Virus record (IMG/VR): IMGVR_UViG_3300048585_000017
Span: 1 to 39,996 of that record
DNA length: 39,996 nucleotides
Origin: a virus
Strand: one strand, 5' to 3'
Below the pieces are notes generated by a model that was given only the letters and a program-made list of their open reading frames with translations, did no database searches and was not told the DNA's origin. Positions 10,401 through 18,111 of the stretch are shown in pieces. The translations under genes were made by a program, and so were the position numbers. Position 1 is the first letter of the stretch; each line of letters starts with the position of its first letter.

Positions 10401-13400
10401 CATTCGTGCGGCAAATGCGGAAGCTCTCAGTCTTGGGAGGAAGCATCAGGCAACGTACTATGTCTACCGGAATGAAAATGGGAAGTACGACGTAACAACT
10501 CGTATGCGCGAGGGTGAAGCCACTCTCAACCAGCCAGTCACGTACTCGCAGGTTGGTGGCAAGAAGACCAAGACCGCAGCGGAAGCCAGCAAGGAAGCTC
10601 TAAAAGAGAGACAAATCGCAAAGAAGCAGGGGCTTCTGGACGACCTCACGCAACAGCTTAGGGACGCGGAAGCTGGGCAGACGCCCGGTCAGATAGAGAT
10701 GCCCGAGGCCCCGAAGGGTGAGGTGCCAGCGGTCAAGGCAGACCGGCCCGAGGCCCCGAACCTTGAAGACCTCAACCGGCAACTCGCCGAAGTGCAGGAA
10801 AAGGCCGACGAGATTCTGGATGCGCTGACTGAGAAAAACGAGCAACTGAGCAAGGCGAATGCCGAGAAAGAACGCATCCAGCAGGCAATCACCAAGGCCG
10901 ACGAGGCTCCAGTAGACGACGGGATGACCTACGAGGAGATGGCCGAACTCATCGACGGTGCGGATGGCTACATGTGGGACGAGTTGCAGGCTTCTCGCGC
11001 AGCTCTCAAGGCCGACCCATTGAACGAAAGTCTCCATAACGCCCATCAGGTGATTCTCCGCAAGAGAAGAGAAAACTTCGCGAAGAAGAATGAACTCAAG
11101 TTGACGCAAACATATATTCGCGGAAGAAGAGACGCACTCAACAGCGCAATCAACAAGATGCCACGCACGGCACCAAAGCGGCCACCAGACAGAATGACGT
11201 ATGTCCGTCCGGAGAGAGTCACGACACGCGGCGAAGCTCGCCGCAGGGCCATGTTGAGTTGGAAGCAACTCCAGCAAGACCCACGAGGCCGGATGGCGAT
11301 TGTGGAGAGGATGAAGAGTCAGCTTCCAACCATAGAGGGTGCTGGTGCTGTTGCCGACGCCGCAGACCCCGCTACGCAGAAAGCTATTCTCGACGCAGTG
11401 AACGACGAACGGTTGAGAATGGCTGGGCTGCTGGATGACGACCCGGCGAAAGCGTCTCCGATGGACGGGTACCGTGACATCAGAAGCAGGCTTGACGGCC
11501 TGCGTGACCAGCGGCGCGTGAATGAGGAACAGATAGAGGCACTCGGCTCCTTCCCACGACACCAGTTCCTCACTGACAAGGGTGAAGAATGGATGGAGGA
11601 ATCCATCGACCGCCTGATGCTGCTGCACAACCAGCCGGAACTCCGTGATGCGATTCTCCATCAGCGCGACCTGACGGACTATGAGGTTGCCGAGATAAGG
11701 ATGAGGCTTGGCGATATGTATGGGCGAAACCCAGCCGGTGACCCACTGAAGGACCTCCCGCAGGTGTACGGGGTGAAGAACAGCGGCACATCGTGGTTCG
11801 CCTCCCCCGGCAGTGCACCCGGAAACATCCCCCTCGTGTCGAGACTGGCGGAGATAACTGCGTACAGGCTTCTGAACGCCATGGGCAACACTACGAGGAA
11901 AATGGCATTCTACGGGAACTTCAATGTCGAATTGCGTCGCCTCATGGACGCAGGGTACACCATGGAGGATGCGGCAGAAGCCGCCATGTGGCGTGCGAAG
12001 GACTACGCCGACTCCGTGATGTATAAACCGGGGATGACAGCCCTTGAAAGCGACCTCGCCGGGTATATGTACTTCCTCCCGGCCTACCGACAGGGCACCA
12101 TATACTGGGGGCAGCAGTTCCTCAAGCACCCGCTGGTGTACTCGCACCTCGCCTCAGCAGGACAGGAAGAGTTCCCCGTGCAATACCTTGGCGACTATGG
12201 CGCGTACATCCCGCTGCCGCTGTTCATGGGTGGGAACCTTGGGGAGATGGCCATTCCGGGCCTCACGGCACCACTGCTGGCACCGTTGAGAATTGCAAAC
12301 AGCTTCACCGGGTGGGAGTACGTCAACGTCTCCCCAAACGACACCACCACCACCTCTGACGACGACATGAAATGGGTCTACACCGGGAACACCAAGATGG
12401 ATTGGCTGTCCGAGAACAGGTTCCTGAACCCTATGACTGGGTTCGCCGACAAGAATGCATCCCCTACCTCTTGGATGGACGACTTCATCTACGGATATGC
12501 CGGGACTATAGCCCCATTGGAGGTAGATGGGGACTTCGGCAGGATATTGTCGTCCATCGCCATTTCAATGCGTAAGGACCCGATGGCCAGAGAACGGGCA
12601 TCCTTCAACATCATGCAAGAGCAAATAGCGAGAGGGCACGCCCCCGATACAGACCTCTTCGAGGCCCGCATCAAGGGGCAGCCGGGGTGGTACACCCTCC
12701 TCACCAAACTGAAGGCGAAGCACCCGGAAGCTGTACTCGGGATGCTGACACGGCAGCTCACGCTGAGAAAGATTCTGTACTCACCGCGCAGCATCGGTGA
12801 AATCGAGCCTGTTGAAATCGAAGGAGAACCGGGCAACCTCTGGAACTATATCGGGATGTTCAGGGACGATAATGCCCGCACACTCTCAGAGGCCGACTGG
12901 GAGTACACGCAGGCTTCCGGCAACCCAGAACTACAGAAGCGCATCCTTGAGAAGTACCCACGCCTAAAGGCTACGAAGCTGTTCTTCAAGATGACGGCAG
13001 AGGAGAAGCAGGACTTCCTTCTGAAAGAGAAGAACCACCACCTCATCCCCTACATCACCGGGAAGAACATGTATGGCGACGGCAGGCCATTGAACGAATG
13101 GGAGTTCATCCACCTCCGCGAGCGCGGCATCATCAGGCGGAAGGATAACGCAGACTGGCTTAGGTCGGCGAACATCCTCCACGCCACCTCAAACTACACC
13201 AAGCAGCACAAAATCATCGAGGACAAGAAGAAAAGCGACCTCAAGGCCGCAAAGAAGTACATCTATGACCTCATGAAAAAGGACAATCTCCCTGCTTACA
13301 CCGAAGCACATCGCAAGCGGGAACTTGAGGGCTATTTTGAGGAGTATTGGGGCAAGGAGAATGTGTCTTCTGATGTGAACTCTGACACGAAGTACGCTCC

Positions 13401-14472
13401 GCCTGAATGGCTGCCCAGCCTTGTCAGGCGGAAGGGGGCAAAGGGCGACTACAACAAGCCGTCACTATGGGACCCCGGTGCCATTCGGCTGAACTTCGAC
13501 GAGAACGAACAGGCGATGAGGGATGACAAGTCTGCCGAGTGGGCCGGGGCATACACCACCCTTGAGGACTATTACGACAACAACATATACAAGAAGGCAA
13601 AACTTGAGGATGGCGGCGTTGGAGACTTCAACCGCATCAGCGGGGCTTTCAACGACATGCTGCTGCCGGAGGACCGGAAGGAATTCGCCCTCAATCGCAG
13701 CGCATCCATCAACTACATCAGGGAACGGACGAAAGAAGAGAAGGAAGAGCGGGAGCGTGCCATTGTGAAGGTCGTTACCTCCAAGTCTTGGGAGTCGAAC
13801 AGCGTCGAGGACATCGTGAACGCCTGTCCCGGTATCATCACCCCCGGTTCTCCGAACTACGTCGGCTCATACGATGATTTCAGTGACTGGCTTGACCTCG
13901 CCGACAAGGCCTTTGGAGCGAAGAAGGACGCCTATGCGGCCAGCAAGAACAAAATCAATCCAGACACATACTCAGATGCTGCCGAGAAGGCGCAGGATGT
14001 CTATAATAAAGAGATGGCTAGGCTTGAGAAGACACCAGTCGGAAGGTTCTTCAGCCTCGGCCTCCCCTACCGCATCCTCAACACCAGTCTCGCAGACCCC
14101 GGACATGGGAGAAAGCTGAACAAGGAGTTCATCAGCGACGTGGTGAAGGCCACTGGCAAAGACGGCGACCTCACCGACGTGTTGCCGGAACTCCCCATAG
14201 CGGGGTACAAGGACCAGAAGAAGAATCTCTCCGCACACGCATGGGCTTCAATCATGCTGGCGGCAGAGAAGGAAAAGCGGAAGATAGACAACGAGCGCAA
14301 GTACCGCCCGGATGACGGCCACATCGGTGATGTGGAGAGAAAGGCAGGAACGAGACTTACGAGGCTTGTTGAGCACTGGATGAAACGCCCCCTGAGTAGC
14401 CGATTCAAGAAGGAATGGGAGAAATACTACGGGTACAGCATCCTTACTTCTTACTTTGGGGGTGACTACTGA
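4426..14472 (+). CDS. Giant 3348-residue virion-type protein
   Basis: One uninterrupted frame of 10 kb between the portal-side genes and the 542-residue protein. The N-terminus is a Lys/Arg/Pro-rich basic tail (residues 1-50), followed by mostly helical sequence. A hydrophobic helical stretch lies at about 1222-1260 (around ASKTLAVASMSFPLSALF). Long charged coiled-coil segments lie at about 1470-1670 and 2065-2160, interrupted by three small beta-rich modules joined by Ala/Pro linkers (about 1690-1855, 1900-1970 and 1990-2060). A second hydrophobic, Gly/Pro-rich patch is at about 2545-2630 (GYMYFLPAYRQG, then EMAIPGLTAPLLAPL). The C-terminal 600 residues are charged and helical. I see no lytic transglycosylase, peptidase or RNA polymerase signature. 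By analogy with very large internal or ejected proteins of short-tailed phages it may be packaged and ejected with DNA, or act as a tape-measure substitute; that is inference. No ribosome site is visible, and the start overlaps the previous stop. Confidence 0.85.
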   Translation: MALIGPGGKPYRKKKKKPQKPQRPQAARVNRERASGYAPPKPAARPPREPNVNPQRYKDLDPDLTPTITTNVRTLTDAFEAKFNRRPTSTQAFQMLSTIGNEELGPGDWGAFLAPAIASNSASAELMKYAHQYYRETGYFPNAAHMKIIMQSGGKVNFGDMATPRNDHVLADVLFNGALKDARTKERERAKKSNYRFSNKDIMKMPGGPKTLAGAMKARQLANRPMFTLGKTWDAEDPDERINQKDLDRINEVRTWYGMTTFKKKIEKNIIDRETIENAGSWMVNPDGSHNKEAAKVVSTLAGKDALIGLDTFVGLKDKAFHNKDLGKPAQRHVDAFGKRLMEIFPDMQGPGKDGHFLWNDNYDRFAAMFLFNANLPDALLRNDFPEDSAEWKRIEKRKKLAQAGLSIATSGVIKPTDDIREWIENARFLGPVDSPAHFSDILDEYLFENCYLGTIAGMDTPLATAMAEYVTKYGGGRVESLPLKYRQQYQDIEAAAYASRKDARVKYGDSPLSVNFGMMFDEEVARLEKFNEIEYQRAMSDQPLREKHKGSFAEMNTQQVDDWVQKALDDERPPVVVGRGGGPVIDPRDPLSDSQMFYHTRIRPLVYNMVEKPLNAPYRWIQRIYLTAELMKAYSNGKYTTLAEVGFVGGPQAKVMRKVHEGVQENYGDYTPTVGALRGTKPVAGLGVAYYLDPRNLTIPLDPSAYTSEAISKAWNDANKAVSEHGSDAYMRYEFRQLGLDPDQHGGMLFFASLAHSLAFETVGDFGIGAAARGGTKLAARLARATIKPRLLQRVEIAQKTLAETKRVSLDSELATWQGRLDTATEALRRNPDWLEIEHERELAAANVDYLLKSIEDTKRVDGDKLIPVDIEDTIYGPDELAAIRVKDYYADAHLLERPLWYDTFAENLSNVTIDSARVQFLFGIKERHVPGGVVDGVSNKDEYNRLLRVIGESRDADEIQLAMNKLRSSFLLKVDPGALALGKLHHWNRIVRGESFGNITMVMPEGNIIKGGLEEVEEHLHEVWTLVNGGQGGKHSVSAMDRMWYYLQRLRDVGTKLDETGARVSANLPEATKRDMRLAIWHESQQEIVKALMGRTPSERLVRSIERWAKANGMKVDDGMLNKIRESEWAAYQAFQLIKGHKHVRIPIVKKRYKDLGEERWFDEIQSGDPFMLGSQKGAGQTGSDLVMHFNLQDLSHFQRGKSFSQMALNTNPGGWLPSWMGVVNASKTLAVASMSFPLSALFIDEIWRFVPEILGGRISLRAAARGYGRKELEAVGDRLTDASRTMVIAHASGNKEAISTAKKQLEKAQKEFREVSEYHRARSKGARLSGNSAAMELMQQNNSEYIPILPGTKNYHIFLSNLVRQYQDDLLYMEFTDFRRQLQLQLLEGRIKRRMSAGMSHDEAVAAATKEADEFVDNIDPQEFKALFRQHLIDRIVNNFEEGTEASLEAAGLRHSLKSTGRLTDDMLEEVDKVLARQEEYLRATSELDNTRIAIRQEREQAIEELQEWNAAPHVVPASEGFPVRRGYDAEVVQGAFADALAHIPKSQRKGGLAKALRDFKDNPNESRWNNLRTEVLASLRSQRDALNKQLKELDKSAPTPAAAKQVDTSALQADLAKVEQTIANLSAKDDKAVEAAEALAKERAGLAARINAISDAVNSGTTPAPDVARSIEPDFEPIPEPLVRPELMADDDYSDFTTEYLLQEVEGLKYNNKTGEWNTKAYQREQAGYDSHAAFMNAGEEYEDDIDVIQEIMEENAEDMRFAYVGENGNPAEGNLPDGWEAQSTDRYHRGVELDTGETYDFYVEFDPDDNQWHLIEETSLGDVTPRGKTDFDTLDDAIRYFERKLLDDAQAPTAAAPTPNIESLKKQVATAQKELDELEKSAAPDAGTAPSATWGRVDGVHTLEVDGKKFTIVKERSKWHVKEDGRPMHNPLLGGKEDLREGWDVGFENLRFAKDAVEGRRKELAPAAKRETPTTPAAAPDLVTKDSIRAANAEALSLGRKHQATYYVYRNENGKYDVTTRMREGEATLNQPVTYSQVGGKKTKTAAEASKEALKERQIAKKQGLLDDLTQQLRDAEAGQTPGQIEMPEAPKGEVPAVKADRPEAPNLEDLNRQLAEVQEKADEILDALTEKNEQLSKANAEKERIQQAITKADEAPVDDGMTYEEMAELIDGADGYMWDELQASRAALKADPLNESLHNAHQVILRKRRENFAKKNELKLTQTYIRGRRDALNSAINKMPRTAPKRPPDRMTYVRPERVTTRGEARRRAMLSWKQLQQDPRGRMAIVERMKSQLPTIEGAGAVADAADPATQKAILDAVNDERLRMAGLLDDDPAKASPMDGYRDIRSRLDGLRDQRRVNEEQIEALGSFPRHQFLTDKGEEWMEESIDRLMLLHNQPELRDAILHQRDLTDYEVAEIRMRLGDMYGRNPAGDPLKDLPQVYGVKNSGTSWFASPGSAPGNIPLVSRLAEITAYRLLNAMGNTTRKMAFYGNFNVELRRLMDAGYTMEDAAEAAMWRAKDYADSVMYKPGMTALESDLAGYMYFLPAYRQGTIYWGQQFLKHPLVYSHLASAGQEEFPVQYLGDYGAYIPLPLFMGGNLGEMAIPGLTAPLLAPLRIANSFTGWEYVNVSPNDTTTTSDDDMKWVYTGNTKMDWLSENRFLNPMTGFADKNASPTSWMDDFIYGYAGTIAPLEVDGDFGRILSSIAISMRKDPMARERASFNIMQEQIARGHAPDTDLFEARIKGQPGWYTLLTKLKAKHPEAVLGMLTRQLTLRKILYSPRSIGEIEPVEIEGEPGNLWNYIGMFRDDNARTLSEADWEYTQASGNPELQKRILEKYPRLKATKLFFKMTAEEKQDFLLKEKNHHLIPYITGKNMYGDGRPLNEWEFIHLRERGIIRRKDNADWLRSANILHATSNYTKQHKIIEDKKKSDLKAAKKYIYDLMKKDNLPAYTEAHRKRELEGYFEEYWGKENVSSDVNSDTKYAPPEWLPSLVRRKGAKGDYNKPSLWDPGAIRLNFDENEQAMRDDKSAEWAGAYTTLEDYYDNNIYKKAKLEDGGVGDFNRISGAFNDMLLPEDRKEFALNRSASINYIRERTKEEKEERERAIVKVVTSKSWESNSVEDIVNACPGIITPGSPNYVGSYDDFSDWLDLADKAFGAKKDAYAASKNKINPDTYSDAAEKAQDVYNKEMARLEKTPVGRFFSLGLPYRILNTSLADPGHGRKLNKEFISDVVKATGKDGDLTDVLPELPIAGYKDQKKNLSAHAWASIMLAAEKEKRKIDNERKYRPDDGHIGDVERKAGTRLTRLVEHWMKRPLSSRFKKEWEKYYGYSILTSYFGGDY

Positions 14473-16100
14473 TGGGATGGAAACCGAAAGATTGGACAGA
14501 AGAAGATAGCGTCAAACGCGAGAAAGCACTACAGCAATGGTGGAATAACGAAGGCTACCCCGGCAAGCCTCCTGAAGCACTGAGAAAGTGGTATATGGAG
14601 GATGTCTCCCGCACGCCGGGAGCTGGGCTTACCTACCTCCGTACAAAGAAGAAGGACATCTGGCGACAGACTGTCATCTATCGCAATCGGAGGGAGGAGG
14701 CGCGGAAGGCTCTCCTCGATACCTTCGGGGATATACCAGAGTTCATCACCAAGGACTTCCTCGACGAGCACGCAGACCGCATCGCGTTTCTGAACCCCAA
14801 TCGCAAGTTCGGCGAAATCATCACCACCCTCCTGCAAAAGAAGCTCATTGGCAGCAGGGTCTTCACCGAGAACCACCCGTCCATGGATGCGTGGTTGCGG
14901 GCGAACGGCTATGTTGGCATAAAAGAAGTCACTGGCGACTCACTCAAGTTGTACTTGGCAGCACGAAAGGGTCTCATCGAAGCGTGGAAGTCTTGGAACA
15001 GCGGGAACGGGTTCAAGCCGCCGACCGACGAAATGCTGAACAGGGCACTTGCTGAAAACTGGTCCCCTACGCAGTGGGAGGCTGAGTTCACCAAGAGTGC
15101 AGACTACGGCAGCACTGGGGCCTACAAGGATAAGGCAGCCGACTTCGAGGAGTTCTGGGAAAACAACATGCGTGGAGTGAACTTCGACGAGGGGGTCTTC
15201 GAAAGAGCAATGGATGCCTACGCCCGCAGCAGTAGTTCGAGGGTGGACGACTGGATGACGCGGTACGGCGTTGACTATGAGTGGTGGGACCAAGCATTCC
15301 CCGAATGGGACGATTGGTTTGCGGCTTATGACGAGGATAGTAAGGCCGGATTCGATGACTACCTTAAAGAACGGAGGGCATACATCGACAGATGGGACCA
15401 ACTGTTCGGAGACAACAGCGAAATCGACCCAGCCCTCCTCTCGAAGGCGTTGAGAGAGAGATGGGACCTCAACTTCTTCGAGAAGCAGGTGAAGAGTCTC
15501 CCTGCATATGGAAATACTCCAGATGCAAAAGAAAAGGGGATGAGGTTCGATGACTACTGGCACAGCATCATGGGAGAGGGGGCACCAGTGGATGAGAGTC
15601 TGCGCCAGAAGTACATCTCATCCGGCTCCTCCGACACCTCGCTGATGTGGGATGACATCAAAGAGACATCACTCTTCCGTGCACAGTTCCCGAACTGGGA
15701 AGCCTTTGCCGCCTCACAATACGCAGCCGGGGTGAATGTCACCAAGGACCCGGCGCGGTATAATGCATACAGGAAGGCTATGCAGGATGCCTTCGCCGAG
15801 ACCGGGACGTTCATGCCAGCCGGTCTTGAGGCGGAGATATTCGGGTCTGGCCTCAGTGAAAGCGACATAGAAACTGGTGTCGGTACATGGGCAGCAGGCA
15901 AGGATTCACTCGCGATAGTCGGCGGGCAGCAGGCCGACCTTCGCACATCGATGGGACTCAACGACAAGGTAGTAGGAGGTCAGCTACGGGATAGACTACG
16001 GCAGGCTATCGACGCGCACGCGAAGTACCTCAACAGCACCACAGCACAGTACAAGGTAAGGGAGACCGGCGAAGCAGAACTGGTCACCCAGAAAATCTGA
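14472..16100 (+). CDS. Trp-rich internal-repeat protein, probable virion component
   Basis: A 542-residue protein whose ATG overlaps the stop of the giant gene (TGATG), so the two are co-translated. It is acidic and unusually rich in Trp, Phe and Tyr. Two segments, about residues 186-258 and 320-390, align as a duplication: both read AL-x-E-x-W, then an aromatic/Glu core, then YG-x-T-x-x-x-K-x-K, then FxxxW or FxxYW, and end in a Ser-rich turn. Between them is a Trp/Asp-dense stretch (WWDQAFPEWDDWFAAYDED). The C-terminus (about 460-542) is Gly-rich and then helical. I do not recognise a named family. Tight coupling to the giant gene and placement before scaffold suggest it is a partner or second ejected or internal virion protein; this is inference. 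Confidence 0.75.
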   Translation: MGWKPKDWTEEDSVKREKALQQWWNNEGYPGKPPEALRKWYMEDVSRTPGAGLTYLRTKKKDIWRQTVIYRNRREEARKALLDTFGDIPEFITKDFLDEHADRIAFLNPNRKFGEIITTLLQKKLIGSRVFTENHPSMDAWLRANGYVGIKEVTGDSLKLYLAARKGLIEAWKSWNSGNGFKPPTDEMLNRALAENWSPTQWEAEFTKSADYGSTGAYKDKAADFEEFWENNMRGVNFDEGVFERAMDAYARSSSSRVDDWMTRYGVDYEWWDQAFPEWDDWFAAYDEDSKAGFDDYLKERRAYIDRWDQLFGDNSEIDPALLSKALRERWDLNFFEKQVKSLPAYGNTPDAKEKGMRFDDYWHSIMGEGAPVDESLRQKYISSGSSDTSLMWDDIKETSLFRAQFPNWEAFAASQYAAGVNVTKDPARYNAYRKAMQDAFAETGTFMPAGLEAEIFGSGLSESDIETGVGTWAAGKDSLAIVGGQQADLRTSMGLNDKVVGGQLRDRLRQAIDAHAKYLNSTTAQYKVRETGEAELVTQKI

Positions 16101-16113
16101 TTAGGAGCGGGAC

Positions 16114-16674
16114 ATGGCTGATGACATCGAAACTCAGGATACGTTCGACGAGGGCGATGGCAGCGACAATCTTTGGGACATCATCGAGCGGGAAGACCCC
16201 GAAAACGAGCGGTATGCAGACGAGGAAGAGGAGCAGGACGAGGTTACGGCCAAGCAGGACAAGCTTGAGCGTAAAATCACCGCGAAGATGGAGAACATGA
16301 CGAAGAAGTTCGAGCACTCCATGCTGCGCGACAAGGTGGAGAAGTTCCAGAAGGAAGCCGACGAGATTGAGCGCGACCTCTTCAAGACCGTGGCAGCCGA
16401 CGTGAAGACCATCGAGGACTTCGACAAGGCTGTGGCCGTCGCCAAGAAGCAGGCTAAACAGCTACGCGAGACTGCCGATGCGTACAAGAAGCAGCTTGAA
16501 GAGAAGGCCGAGCAAGAGGCCGCTTCGGCGTGGGGCATGGGTCCTGTCGGTGCTCCCCGTCAGTCCAAGCCGCCGGATGGTGAACAGGAAGTGTTGGACC
16601 GCATCCGTAACAACGAACCCGGAGCAGCCTTCGAGTCCATTGTCGGGGGTGACCTTCCGCCGTACAAGCGATAA
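16114..16674 (+). CDS. Scaffold-like acidic coiled-coil protein
   Basis: A 186-residue, strongly charged protein immediately upstream of the major capsid gene, the usual place of a phage scaffolding protein. The first 45 residues are very acidic (DEEEEQDE). Residues about 45-140 are continuous Lys/Glu heptad-like helix (for example KFQKEADEIERDLFKTVAA). The tail is Pro/Gly-rich, then a short C-terminal segment ends in PPYKR with basic residues that could bind the capsid shell. The start has a good ribosome site (AGGAGCGGG, five or six bases before ATG). Known scaffolds are poorly conserved, so the call rests on composition, length and location. Confidence 0.7.
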   Translation: MADDIETQDTFDEGDGSDNLWDIIEREDPENERYADEEEEQDEVTAKQDKLERKITAKMENMTKKFEHSMLRDKVEKFQKEADEIERDLFKTVAADVKTIEDFDKAVAVAKKQAKQLRETADAYKKQLEEKAEQEAASAWGMGPVGAPRQSKPPDGEQEVLDRIRNNEPGAAFESIVGGDLPPYKR

Positions 16675-16688
16675 ACCACGGAAACCTG

Positions 16689-16697
16689 TGGTATACT
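16689..16697 (+). promoter_or_regulatory. Extended -10 promoter for capsid gene
   Basis: TGG plus TATACT in the gap after the scaffold gene. The wider context AACCTGTGGTATACT closely matches AACCTATGGTATAAT at the promoter before the leftward HNH gene (35456-35470, minus strand) and the TGTGGTATACT before portal. It would start a leader of about 130 bases ahead of the capsid gene. A weak hairpin (CCACGG/CCTGTGG with a small loop, 16677-16692) overlaps it. Confidence 0.6.
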
Positions 16698-16717
16698 ATG
16701 TAAAGAAGAGAGCCACG

Positions 16718-16751
16718 GCAATCTGTAGTTGCGTATGCAATCTCCAGTTGC
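16718..16751 (+). repeat. Imperfect 15-base direct repeat in capsid leader
   Basis: GCAATCTGTAGTTGC at 16718-16732 recurs as GCAATCTCCAGTTGC at 16737-16751, with two mismatches and a 19-base offset. It lies in non-coding leader RNA downstream of the promoter. It could be a protein or RNA contact site, but no function is known. Confidence 0.55.
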
Positions 16752-16762
16752 CACAACGAATC

Positions 16763-16827
16763 GCCTCCTTGCGTTCGTCTCTTGTAGGCTCGACATACAT
16801 TGACTTACGTACATCTACAAAGGAGGC
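16763..16827 (+). promoter_or_regulatory. Capsid leader fold able to mask the ribosome site
   Basis: GCCTCCTT at 16763-16770 is exactly complementary to AAGGAGGC at 16820-16827, which is the capsid gene's ribosome binding site. Just inside, TTGTAG (16782-16787) is complementary to CTACAA (16815-16820). Base 16820 is shared, so about 7 plus 6 pairs could form one stem with a bulge on the 5' side. The exact pairing is seen; translational control is inferred. Confidence 0.5.
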
Positions 16828-16834
16828 TGGATAA

Positions 16835-18052
16835 ATGGCTTACCCCGAATCCCCAGTCGCAGGCGTAACCTATACTACCAATAAGACTGCCGATACCTTC
16901 GCACGCGAAGTCGACCAGAAGCTTTGGGTCGCCATGCAGGCGAAGAGTCCCATTCTCTACATGCTGGAACGCCCGAAGGTGGGCAACCGCAAGTTCGAGT
17001 GGGAGATTGACAGTCAGCCGCCGCGCAGGTACACGCTTGCTGCCGGTGGTGCTAACACCATCGTCGGTTCTGCGCAGGACGCAGACACCAAGATGACCCT
17101 CACCAGCGTTACCGGCCTCGAAGTCGGTGCCCTGCTGAAGAACATCACCCGCGCCACCACGGTCGGCAGTTACGGTCAGGACGAAACCCTTGAGGTCACG
17201 GCGATTGACGCTCTCGTCGTCACCGTTGACCGTGATGCTGGCGGGCAGGCGACCGCCAACGCCAACTCCGCTGTTCACACCGCTGGCGACATCATGGAGG
17301 TCATCTATACGCCGAAGCCTGAAGGTTCCGGCCCGGATGCCAACAAGTACACTGATGTCACGCTGGACTACAACTACACCAACACCGTCGACTTCTTCCT
17401 GACGGTCACCGGTGACCAGCTTGAGACGCAGCGGCTGGTTGGTGGCGACACCATCAAGAACCAGTTCGACAAGAACCTCCTGAACCTCAGTAACCAGCTT
17501 GAGTCGATGCTGTTCTATGGGGTCCAGCAGGCGCAGGCCGCTGTCACCGCCGGTAGCAACATCATGCGCACGAAGGGCCTTGACAACTTCATCGGCGTTG
17601 CCGGTGGCAACACCGACTTCACCACGAAGGATGTCACTCCCGCCGCGCTGGACGGTCTTCTGGCGGAAATCATCTACGACAAGTCAGACCCGGCCGACAA
17701 GTACATCATCGCGACCCATCCCGCCAACGCCCGTAAGGTGTCCACCTTCGGTGCCGACAAGGTGCGGCTGGGTCAGGAAGAGAACCGCTTCGGTCGGTTC
17801 GTCGACACCTTCATGTCTGACCTCGGCGTTCAGGTGCCCATCATCTGGTCGCTGAACGTCAGCCGCTCTGACCTCTTCATCCTCGACATGGACAAGATTT
17901 CCATGCCGATGTTCCGGATGTTCGAGAAGGCCGAGTGGAGCTATGGTGACGACGGCGTTGACGCTTGGCGTCAGCGTTACATGGGCAGCCTCGGCGTCAA
18001 GTGCGTCGATGCTCTCTACAGCCACGCCAAGCTGGGTCTCATCAGCTGGTAA
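16835..18052 (+). CDS. Major capsid protein, SU10/DUF5309-like
   Basis: The 405-residue shell protein. The middle and C-terminal part match, from memory of the family, SU10-type major capsid proteins (DUF5309, HK97 fold): a YTNTVDFFLTVTG strand, then TQRLVGGDTIKNQFDKNLLNL helix, ESMLFYGVQQ, and a conserved MRTKGLDNFI-like loop near residue 250. Later come the IIATHPANARKVSTFG segment and a C-terminal MGSLGVKCVDALYSHAKL strand. Residues about 60-155 form a beta-rich insertion (TLTSVTGLEVGALLKNI, VTVDRDAGG) as seen in this family. The ribosome site AAAGGAGG sits about 8 bases before ATG. It has its own promoter and a folded leader and is followed by a strong hairpin, consistent with high separate expression. 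Codon use is strongly C-ending, as expected for a highly expressed phage gene. Confidence 0.88.
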   Translation: MAYPESPVAGVTYTTNKTADTFAREVDQKLWVAMQAKSPILYMLERPKVGNRKFEWEIDSQPPRRYTLAAGGANTIVGSAQDADTKMTLTSVTGLEVGALLKNITRATTVGSYGQDETLEVTAIDALVVTVDRDAGGQATANANSAVHTAGDIMEVIYTPKPEGSGPDANKYTDVTLDYNYTNTVDFFLTVTGDQLETQRLVGGDTIKNQFDKNLLNLSNQLESMLFYGVQQAQAAVTAGSNIMRTKGLDNFIGVAGGNTDFTTKDVTPAALDGLLAEIIYDKSDPADKYIIATHPANARKVSTFGADKVRLGQEENRFGRFVDTFMSDLGVQVPIIWSLNVSRSDLFILDMDKISMPMFRMFEKAEWSYGDDGVDAWRQRYMGSLGVKCVDALYSHAKLGLISW

Positions 18053-18061
18053 TCGGATAGC

Positions 18062-18083
18062 GGGGGGAGGGCGACCTCCCCCC
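18062..18083 (+). terminator. GC hairpin after capsid gene, no U-tract
   Basis: A perfect 9-base stem (GGGGGGAGG with CCTCCCCCC) and a GCGA loop stand ten bases after the capsid stop. There is no run of T after it, so it may be a leaky terminator, a transcript-end protector or a processing site rather than a classical intrinsic terminator. Confidence 0.55.
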
Positions 18084-18111
18084 ACTCTCCCTATGAAACA
18101 GGAGGTTCCCC

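Noticed and set aside
10600-12147. Long open frame on the minus strand inside the giant gene (515 residues)
   Set aside because: It lies fully antisense to a well-supported gene, has no ribosome site or family-like sequence, and is expected from GC-rich codon bias.
4426-14472. Giant protein as an N4-type virion RNA polymerase
   Set aside because: Size fits, but I found no T/DxxGR, catalytic Asp or Arg-Lys-Tyr-Gly pattern of that family by eye.
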